Below, piece after piece: positions 59,016 to 64,000 of a stretch of DNA of 64,000 nucleotides. Under the pieces are notes generated by a model. That model was given only the letters and a program-made list of their open reading frames with translations, was not told the DNA's origin and did no database searches. This DNA comes from WS-2 sp036507005 (lineage in GTDB: Bacteria > Eisenbacteria > RBG-16-71-46). The stretch lies in NCBI GenBank assembly GCA_036507005.1, contig DASXQT010000040.1, forward strand, positions 30,604 to 94,603, read 5' to 3'. The translations under genes and the position numbers were made by a program. Each line of letters opens with the position of its first letter. Positions within the stretch are counted from its first letter, which is position 1.

Positions 59016-59077
59016 CGGCCGCGCCACTTGCAGCCGCGTCGGCGCGCGCGCCCGGCCGCGCCACCTGCAACCGCGTC
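59016..59077. repeat. 25-base direct repeat, two copies
   Basis: Copies at 59016..59040 and 59053..59077 differ at two positions and are separated by a 12-base GC-rich spacer. They lie 42 bases upstream of the flavin reductase start. Confidence 0.65.
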
Positions 59078-59118
59078 CACGCCTGCGCCCGCGCGCGCCC
59101 TCGGCTACACTCGCGGGC

Positions 59119-59736
59119 GTGATCGTCGATCCCAGGTCGCTCTCGCCCGGCGCGATGTACCGCTTCATGATCTCGATCGTCGTGCCGCGTCCGATCGCGT
59201 TCGTCTCGACCGTGGGCCCCACCGGCGCGTTCAACGTCGCTCCGTTCTCGTACTTCAACGCCATCACCAACCGGCCGCCGCTGGTCGGGATCTCGATCAA
59301 CCGGCGCGGGGGAGGGCTCAAGGACACGCTGCGCAACATCCAGGCGGGCGGCGACTTCGTCGTGAACGTCGTGAACGAGCCGCTGCTCGAGCGCGTGGTC
59401 AAGGCCTCGGGCGACTGGCCCGAGGATGTCGACGAGTTCGAGCTCACCGGCCTCACGCCGGTCCCGTCCGACCTCGTGCGCTCGCCGCGAGTCGGCGAGT
59501 CGCCCGCGAGCCTCGAGTGCCGGCTCTTCCGCGTGGTCGAGCTCGGGGAGTCCTTCTTCACCGTGGGCGAGATCGTCCGCGCCCACGTCGCCGACGAGAT
59601 CCTGACCGAGGGGCGCGTGGACCCGCAGAGGCTCGCGCCCGTCGGGCGTCTCGGCGGCGACGGTTACTCCGTGGTCCGCGACGTGGTGCGCCACGAGCGC
59701 CCGAAGGTTGGGCCCGCGAGCGGAGGCGGCGCGTGA
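59119..59736 (+). CDS. Flavin reductase-like FMN-binding split-barrel protein
   Basis: A 205-residue protein of the flavin reductase / DIM6-NTAB family, which binds FMN in a split beta-barrel dimer. Motifs: RPIAFVSTVGPTGAFNVAPFSYFNAITNRPPLVGISI at the FMN site and GGDFVVNVVNEPL after it. Start is GTG at 59119, the only good one before the conserved YRFMISIVVPRPIA. Members reduce flavin for a partner monooxygenase or act on their own; no partner is adjacent. The following 125-residue gene is 42 bases away. Confidence 0.88.
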   Translation: MIVDPRSLSPGAMYRFMISIVVPRPIAFVSTVGPTGAFNVAPFSYFNAITNRPPLVGISINRRGGGLKDTLRNIQAGGDFVVNVVNEPLLERVVKASGDWPEDVDEFELTGLTPVPSDLVRSPRVGESPASLECRLFRVVELGESFFTVGEIVRAHVADEILTEGRVDPQRLAPVGRLGGDGYSVVRDVVRHERPKVGPASGGGA

Positions 59737-59778
59737 CGGGGCACGGCGAGGCGGGCCGCGGCGGAGCGTAGCGCCGGC

Positions 59779-60156
59779 ATGGCGGAGGTCCGCCGCATTC
59801 CGATCCGCACCCCGGGAAATCTCTGGACCTTCACCGAGCGCAACGTGCCGCTGTGGGACGTGCTCGACTTCTTTCCGCCCGACAGCATCGGCCCGCGCGG
59901 TCCGGGCGACGCGCCGCGTCCCTACGAGGTGAAGCCGGTCACGGTCGATACCGACCTCGGCTTCTCGTTCGAGACCGACATCCAGCTCGGCTCGTGGACC
60001 TTCCGCCCGCGGTCGCCGCGGCAGCCGGGGATGATGAAGTGGTGCCGCGAGCGCGGGCTCGAGGTGGGCGACGCGATCGCGATCGAGAGGGTCGGCGAGC
60101 GGCGCTACCGGCTGTCGCTCGAGAAGGGCGCGGGCCCGAAGGAAGGCGCGCCGTGA
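59779..60156 (+). CDS. Small hypothetical protein, possible B3/pseudobarrel-like
   Basis: A 125-residue protein with no membrane segment. The central part (ETDIQLGSWTFRPRS) and the end (MMKWCRERGLEVGDAIAIERVGERRYRLSL) have the shape of small beta-barrel DNA-binding domains in which a helix is followed by a VGDxIxIxR strand, but no family match is certain. ATG at 59779 lies about 12 bases after GGAG. It is likely cotranscribed with the flavin reductase. Function unknown. Confidence 0.68.
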   Translation: MAEVRRIPIRTPGNLWTFTERNVPLWDVLDFFPPDSIGPRGPGDAPRPYEVKPVTVDTDLGFSFETDIQLGSWTFRPRSPRQPGMMKWCRERGLEVGDAIAIERVGERRYRLSLEKGAGPKEGAP

Positions 60157-60184
60157 GCGGGGGCCAGAGCATCGCGCGGCCCGG

Positions 60185-60811
60185 TCACGCCCCCGCCCGC
60201 AGCAGGGCGATGACCTCGGCGTCCTCCACCTGGGGGAAGCTCTCGAACCACAGGCTCACGGCGTCCAGCTCGTAGGGGATCTCGAGCACCATCACCTCGT
60301 CGGCGAGCCGGCGCAGCCGAGCGACCGCCTCCAGCGAGGCCACGGCCGCGGCCGCCACCAGCCGGGCCGGCTCCTTGCCGCGCACCGAGCGCAGCGCGGC
60401 GGCCATGGTCGCGCCGGTCGCGACGCCGTCGTCCACGACGATCGCGATGCGGCCGCCCGCGTCGATCGCGGGGCGCGCGGGCGTGTACGCGGCGCGGCGC
60501 GCGCGCAGGGTGGCGAGCTGGGTCTCGCGCTCGGCCTCGAGGTAGGAGGGGCTCGCGCCGGCTTCGCTCGCGAAGGACTCGATCGCCACGTTGCCGGCCT
60601 CGTCCACCGCGCCGATCGCGAGCTCGAGCCGGTGGGGCGCACGCAGCTTGTGGACCAGGACGACGTCGGCCTCGCCGTCCAGCTCGCGCGCGAGGATGCT
60701 CGCCATCACCACCCCGCCGCGCGGGATGCCGAGCACGAGCGGGCGCCTTCCGCGGTAGCCGCTCAGCCGCGAGGCGAGCAGCTCCGCGGCCTGTTCCCTG
60801 CTCTCGAACAC
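60185..60811 (-). CDS. Phosphoribosyltransferase-fold protein
   Basis: A 208-residue type I PRTase-fold protein. The PRPP-binding motif is IAIVVDDGVATGATMAAAL (about residues 122-140), and the N-terminal LVLGIPRGGVVMASILA and VHKLRAPHRLELAIGAV are typical of the short stand-alone family often found beside stress or dienelactone-hydrolase genes. Start is GTG at 60811. Purine or other base substrate is unknown, and some relatives may be regulatory rather than catalytic. It follows the selenoprotein gene by 58 bases on the same strand. Confidence 0.92.
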   Translation of the reverse strand: MFESREQAAELLASRLSGYRGRRPLVLGIPRGGVVMASILARELDGEADVVLVHKLRAPHRLELAIGAVDEAGNVAIESFASEAGASPSYLEAERETQLATLRARRAAYTPARPAIDAGGRIAIVVDDGVATGATMAAALRSVRGKEPARLVAAAAVASLEAVARLRRLADEVMVLEIPYELDAVSLWFESFPQVEDAEVIALLRAGA

Positions 60812-60869
60812 GATGGCCTCGCCGTGCTCCGGCCGGAGGGCGGCCGCGCGGCTCGCTCGGGCCCGCGGA

Positions 60870-61091
60870 TCAGGCCGGTATCTTCTCCAGGATCTCGCCG
60901 GTCTCGGGGAATCGGCCGAGCGCTTTCTTCGAGAAGATCAGCTTGCCATCCAGCACGATCTCGAACTGCCCGCCGGAGCCCTTGACCAGCCGGGACTCGA
61001 TGCCGCGCGCCTTCTTGATCTCGGCCGCCAGACTGGCGGCCCGGGGCAGATAGTTTCACTGGAAGCAGTAGGTGATCTCCAGCTCAGGCAT
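60870..61091 (-). CDS. SelW/Rdx-family selenoprotein (UGA-encoded Sec)
   Basis: From ATG at 61091 the minus strand reads MPELEITYCFQ, UGA at 61058..61056, then NYLPRAASLAAEIKKARG, IESRLVKGSGGQFEIVLDG and KLIFSKKALGRFPETGEILE, closing with KIPA and stop UGA at 60870. With UGA as selenocysteine the 73-residue product is a complete SelW/SelT/SelH (Rdx) protein: the redox motif CxxU (Cys9-Phe-Gln-Sec12), YLPRA after it, the GSGGQFEI(V)xDG core and the final FPE. Cys homologues have CxxC here. GGAGGGG lies five bases upstream of the ATG. A thioredoxin-like fold and thiol redox role are known for the family. Sec machinery is not in this window. If Sec cannot be made, the gene is dead. Confidence 0.88.
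61023..61058 (-). promoter_or_regulatory. Candidate bacterial SECIS hairpin after the Sec UGA
   Basis: On the mRNA the UGA (61058..61056) is followed by 14 bases and then GGCCGCCAG-U-CUGGCGGCC (61041..61023), a perfect inverted repeat. Folded as a 7-pair stem it leaves an AGUCU loop starting 21 bases after the UGA, with G as second loop base. This spacing and loop meet the general bSECIS pattern, and the loop resembles the GGUCU of Escherichia coli fdhF. Confidence 0.65.
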
Positions 61092-61129
61092 GAACCCCTC
61101 CGTTGCCGTGGTCGGGATGCGCGAACCAA

Positions 61130-61135
61130 AATATA
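61130..61135 (-). promoter_or_regulatory. -10 box of the selenoprotein gene
   Basis: TATATT on the minus strand (five of six to consensus), 38 bases upstream of the selenoprotein ATG, in otherwise GC-rich DNA. A weak TTTGCC lies 17 bases further up as possible -35. The gene therefore probably has its own promoter between Lnt and itself. Confidence 0.45.
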
Positions 61136-61169
61136 GCGCCGCGCCGGGGGGCGGCAAAACGCCGCGCGC

Positions 61170-62654
61170 TCAGAGGCGCCGCAGCCCCTGCGCCATCACC
61201 ACGACCCCCGCGAGCGCGAGCACGCACAGCCAGGCGAACAGGTCCCCGACGCGCGCGTAGAAGGTGCGCGCGCCCTGCGTCGGCACCAGGGCCACCATGC
61301 GGTGGTCGCCGGTTGCGAAGAAGTCCGCGGCGGCGAGCACGCGCCCCCGGCAATCGGTGGCCATGGAGAGGCCCTGGTTGGTCTGGCGCACGACCGCGCA
61401 GCCGTTCTCGATGCCGCGGAAGACCGCCATGCGCGTGTGCGCGGGATCGATCGCCCTCCAGTCGGAGCTGGGCGCGATCAGGATGTCCGCGTCGAGGCTC
61501 CCCGCCTTGCGGATCAGCCCGGGGAAGTCCATGTCGAAGCAGATCGCTCCCGCCAGCTTTCCCACCCGCGTGGCGACCGGCTTCGGGATCGAGCGGTCGG
61601 CGCCCATCTCCGGATCGCCCGGCACCGGTTTCGCCTTGTGGTAGCGGAACCCCAGGGAGCCGTCGGGATCGATCATCACGAGCTGGTTCTCGTAGCGCGG
61701 GCTCCCGGGCGTGGTGGTGGCGAGCGCCAGGAACAGCCAGACGCGGTAGCGGACCGCGAGCTCGCGCGCCCGCGCGAGCAGGGCAGGCTCGTCCTGCTTG
61801 AGCGTCAAGCCGTTGGCCTCCGACCACAGCACGATGCGCGCTCCGGCGCGCACCTCGCGCTCGCTGCGCTGGAACAGGGTGTCGTGGAGCGCCGCCAGCG
61901 CCGCCCGCGCGGCTTTGAGCTCGGCCGGCTTGGCGTCCGCGTCGAGCCTCCGCGTCAGGTTCCCCGCCTCGGCCGTGCGCACGGTGAGCCCCGCGACGCG
62001 CACCGAAGGCGAGGGATCGCGAAGCCCGAGCCGCACGCCGCCGAGGAGGTGGATGAGGACGAGCACCGCGACGAACGCCGTGGCCTCGAAGCGGATCCGG
62101 GCCCAGACGAAGCGCTGCTCCCACGCCCAGTTGACCACCGCCGCGAACCACGCGATCAGGAAGACGACGCCCGCGCCCCCGGTCACCGAGACGATCTGGA
62201 CCAGCGGGAGATCATCGAGCTGCGTGTAGGCGAGGGAACCCCAGCTCCCGTACGGGCTGAAGACGGTGTTCAGGAGGTCGGCCGCGACCGCGGCGAGCGG
62301 GAGCACGAAGGTCGCCGCGAAGCCGCCGATGCGCGGGACGAGCAGGCGGTCCGCTACGAAGGGAAGGAAGGCGAGCGTCCCGATCGTGGCGGCGATCGCC
62401 GCGTAGGTCCTACCCTCCACCGGGATCATGCCCCGCCACACCAGCAGGTTCGCGCCGATCGTGACCGCGAGGCCGATGGCGAGCCCCGGGAGCGGGCGGC
62501 GCCCGCGCACGAACCGGAGCATGAGCATGAGCGCCCACCACGGCGCGGCCGCGATCGCCGTGCGCCCGTTCGAGAGGCAGAGCAGGAGCGCGGCGAGCGC
62601 GAGCACGGCCCAGGAGGCGGGACCGTAGAGCGTGGAATCGAGTCGTCTGGCCAT
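61170..62654 (-). CDS. lnt: Apolipoprotein N-acyltransferase-like protein
   Basis: A 494-residue membrane protein with about seven N-terminal segments (residues 12-205) and a C-terminal carbon-nitrogen hydrolase domain. The catalytic triad is visible: Glu279 in VLWSEANG, Lys340 in FRYHKAKPVPGD and Cys372 in GAICFDMDFPG. Lnt transfers the third acyl chain to the N-terminal Cys of lipoproteins on the outer face of the inner membrane, which implies a diderm envelope. Sequence around the triad departs somewhat from the proteobacterial pattern (WPE to WSE), so another acyl acceptor is possible. ATG at 62654 is chosen; upstream codons are not family-like. Confidence 0.87.
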   Translation of the reverse strand: MARRLDSTLYGPASWAVLALAALLLCLSNGRTAIAAAPWWALMLMLRFVRGRRPLPGLAIGLAVTIGANLLVWRGMIPVEGRTYAAIAATIGTLAFLPFVADRLLVPRIGGFAATFVLPLAAVAADLLNTVFSPYGSWGSLAYTQLDDLPLVQIVSVTGGAGVVFLIAWFAAVVNWAWEQRFVWARIRFEATAFVAVLVLIHLLGGVRLGLRDPSPSVRVAGLTVRTAEAGNLTRRLDADAKPAELKAARAALAALHDTLFQRSEREVRAGARIVLWSEANGLTLKQDEPALLARARELAVRYRVWLFLALATTTPGSPRYENQLVMIDPDGSLGFRYHKAKPVPGDPEMGADRSIPKPVATRVGKLAGAICFDMDFPGLIRKAGSLDADILIAPSSDWRAIDPAHTRMAVFRGIENGCAVVRQTNQGLSMATDCRGRVLAAADFFATGDHRMVALVPTQGARTFYARVGDLFAWLCVLALAGVVVMAQGLRRL

Positions 62655-62836
62655 GGCCGGTGGGGTCGCGAACCAAGCTGCGGCCACGACCGAGCCGGGG
62701 ACTATAGCAGCGGGCCGGCGCCCCAGGGCAACCGGGCCGGTGCTCGCCCGCGCGGGCGTCCGAGCCGGCTTGCGCGACGCGCCCAGCGCAACGAGGTTTG
62801 ACCGCCGCCGGGCTTTGCGCCAACGTGCGGCGCTCG

Positions 62837-63850
62837 ATGCCTCGCTCCGCGACCTCGATCGAAGATCGTCTGCGCACCCTCCTCGGCGCCGGCTTGCTGA
62901 CCCAGGAGCCGCTGCGGCACCACACCACGTTCCGCATCGGGGGGCCGGCCGACTTCTACTACGCCGCGCCGGCGGTCGACGCGCTGGTGGCGGCGCTGCG
63001 GGCCGCGCGCGAGGCCGGGCTGCCAGTGTTCCTGCTCGGGGGCGGCAGCAACCTCCTGGTGTCGGACGAGGGCTTCCGCGGCCTCGTGGTCCGGAACGCG
63101 ATCGAGACCATCGAGTTCGACGGCACCGCGGCCCAGGTCGGGTGCGGCGCCGACTTCCTCGAGCTCATCTACCAGTGCCGCGACCGCGACCTCGCGGGCC
63201 TCGAGTTCGCCGCCGGGATCCCGGGCTCGGTGGGCGGCGCGCTCTACGGCAACGCCGGCTGCTACGGCCAGGACATCGGGAGCTTCACCGTCGAGTGCAC
63301 CCACGCCACGCTCGACGGCGCCACGGTCGAGACCCGCCCCGCGCCCTGGTACCGGTTCGCGTACCGCGATTCGCGGCTCAAGCGCGAGCCCCGCGTGCTC
63401 CTCACCTGCCTGCTGCAGCTTCGCAAGGGGGAGCGCGCCGCGATCCAGAAGGTGATCGACGAGAAGCTCGAGATCCGCCGCCTGCGCCACCCGCACTGGC
63501 GGGTCGAGCCCACCGCGGGCTCCTACTTCAAGAACCTGCCGCCCGACTGGCGCATGCCGGGCGGGAAGCTCTCGCCCGGCACCCATCGGGTCGCGGCCGG
63601 CCAGCTCCTCGACGAGTGCGGATGCCGCGGGCTGCGCGTGGGCGACGCCCTGGTGTTCGCCAAGCACGCCAACATCATCGTGAACGCCGGGCGCGCCACC
63701 GCCCGCGAGGTGCTCGAGCTGGCGGAGATCATGAAGGCGCGGGTGCGCGAGAAGTTCGGCGTCGAGCTCGAGGAGGAGGTGATGTTCCTCGGGGAGAAGC
63801 CTCCGCTCGGCCGGCCCGCCGCCGCCCGCCCGCGGAAGGAGCGGACGTGA
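62837..63850 (+). CDS. murB: UDP-N-acetylenolpyruvoylglucosamine reductase
   Basis: A 337-residue type II-like MurB, which reduces UDP-GlcNAc-enolpyruvate to UDP-MurNAc in peptidoglycan synthesis. FAD motifs HTTFRIGGPADFYY, LLGGGSNLLVSDEGF and GIPGSVGGALYGNAGCYG are present; the catalytic Ser is in TAGSYFKNLPP and the last Glu near the C-terminus in LEEEVMFLG. ATG at 62837 is preferred; a TTG at 62798 is also possible. The C-terminus has a short basic extension (RPAAARPRKERT). The IS element lies 10 bases beyond its stop. Confidence 0.96.
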   Translation: MPRSATSIEDRLRTLLGAGLLTQEPLRHHTTFRIGGPADFYYAAPAVDALVAALRAAREAGLPVFLLGGGSNLLVSDEGFRGLVVRNAIETIEFDGTAAQVGCGADFLELIYQCRDRDLAGLEFAAGIPGSVGGALYGNAGCYGQDIGSFTVECTHATLDGATVETRPAPWYRFAYRDSRLKREPRVLLTCLLQLRKGERAAIQKVIDEKLEIRRLRHPHWRVEPTAGSYFKNLPPDWRMPGGKLSPGTHRVAAGQLLDECGCRGLRVGDALVFAKHANIIVNAGRATAREVLELAEIMKARVREKFGVELEEEVMFLGEKPPLGRPAAARPRKERT

Positions 63851-63859
63851 GGCCCGCGG

Positions 63860-64000
63860 CTAGGCTCTGTTTGAGAACGGTCGCAAGTTGTAGGCTGCCC
63901 CCAACCCGCTACGGATGGCGGGGCTGGGAGGGCACAACGGATGCGCCGTTACGAACTCACGGATGACGAATGGGCGGTGATCGAGCCACTGATCCCGCCG
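63860..64000 (+). mobile_element. Left end of an IS5-family element, cut by window edge
   Basis: Ten bases after murB comes CTAG followed by GGCTCTGTTTGAGAACGGTC, the kind of terminal repeat seen in IS5/IS427-type elements, which often target TA or CTAG. About 75 bases later the transposase gene starts. Composition is less GC-rich than the neighbouring genes. The rest lies outside the window. Confidence 0.75.
63941..64000 (+). CDS. IS5-family transposase, N-terminal 20 residues
   Basis: Begins ATG at 63941 after GGGAGGG and reads MRRYELTDDEWAVIEPLIPP, the standard N-terminus of the DDE transposases of IS5/IS427-type elements (DUF4096 region). Only 20 residues are within the window. Confidence 0.85.
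   Translation, partial: MRRYELTDDEWAVIEPLIPP

Larger units (their letters stand above)
58711..59118. other. 408-base gene-free region with repeats
   Basis: No credible gene. It holds a cluster of GTCAC motifs forming an imperfect hairpin (58933..58972, listed separately), and a 25-base direct repeat, CGGCCGCGCCAC(T/C)TGCA(G/A)CCGCGTC, at 59016..59040 and 59053..59077 with period 37, just before the flavin reductase start. Confidence 0.5.

Noticed and set aside
1..64000. CRISPR arrays, prophage, rRNA operon, or replication origin
   Set aside because: No regularly spaced identical repeats, no phage structural or integrase genes, no rRNA sequence and no DnaA-box cluster were seen on reading.

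Overview
The window is very GC-rich (roughly 70% by eye), gene-dense DNA with no rRNA and almost no mobile DNA. Several traits suggest an uncultured FCB-group bacterium of the Candidatus Eisenbacteria type: a secreted protein ending in a FlgD-like Ig sorting domain (10127..11938), a Ser/Thr kinase fused to TolB-like and TPR regions, many GT-C membrane glycosyltransferases, and a golvesin-type secreted domain. This placement is inference; no rRNA is present to confirm it.

Layout. 1-12 kb: a truncated secreted protein, a GlcD-type FAD oxidase, a GT39-like enzyme, a sulfite-oxidase/cytochrome c pair, the kinase, and the FlgD-tailed exported protein. 12-21 kb: pirin, a methyltransferase, a GT-C protein, both subunits of DNA topoisomerase VI (unusual in bacteria; subunit B has a long histone-H1-like tail), and an AftB-like GT. 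21-27 kb: a tightly coupled operon DUF3419/BtaA-like, polyprenol-kinase-like, GNAT, acyl-CoA synthetase, which looks like a lipid-modification pathway. 27-28 kb: a HTH antitoxin / AbiEii-like nucleotidyltransferase pair with an operator lying over the antitoxin start codon. 28-33 kb: operon HMG-CoA reductase, UbiA-like prenyltransferase, PEP-synthase-like phosphotransferase. 33-39 kb: small exported and membrane proteins, two oxidoreductases, a GT-C protein, an EEP phosphatase. 40-45 kb: operon MoxR-type AAA+, TPR protein, VWA protein, preceded by three Pho-box-like 11-bp-phased repeats. 45-49 kb: S9 peptidase, a small alpha/beta-barrel protein, a DUF1259 protein. 49-51 kb: a lower-GC TetR-SDR-ADH operon whose last gene is a frameshifted, truncated relic ending at an abrupt junction, next to a tRNA-Arg gene. 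51-64 kb: golvesin-like protein, CnoX-like thioredoxin, PepT, a frameshifted EamA transporter, a DCC-LMF fusion, a flavin reductase, a phosphoribosyltransferase, a SelW-like selenoprotein, Lnt, MurB, and the left end of an IS5-family element at the right edge.

The most notable single item is the gene at 60870..61091. It reads as a SelW/Rdx-family protein only if an in-frame UGA is selenocysteine (a CxxU motif), and a hairpin of bacterial-SECIS type follows that UGA. The other strong candidates for under-described biology are the HMGR-UbiA-PEP-synthase operon, the DUF3419 lipid operon, and the bacterial topoisomerase VI pair. Most very long ORFs on the opposite strand of these genes are GC-driven shadows.
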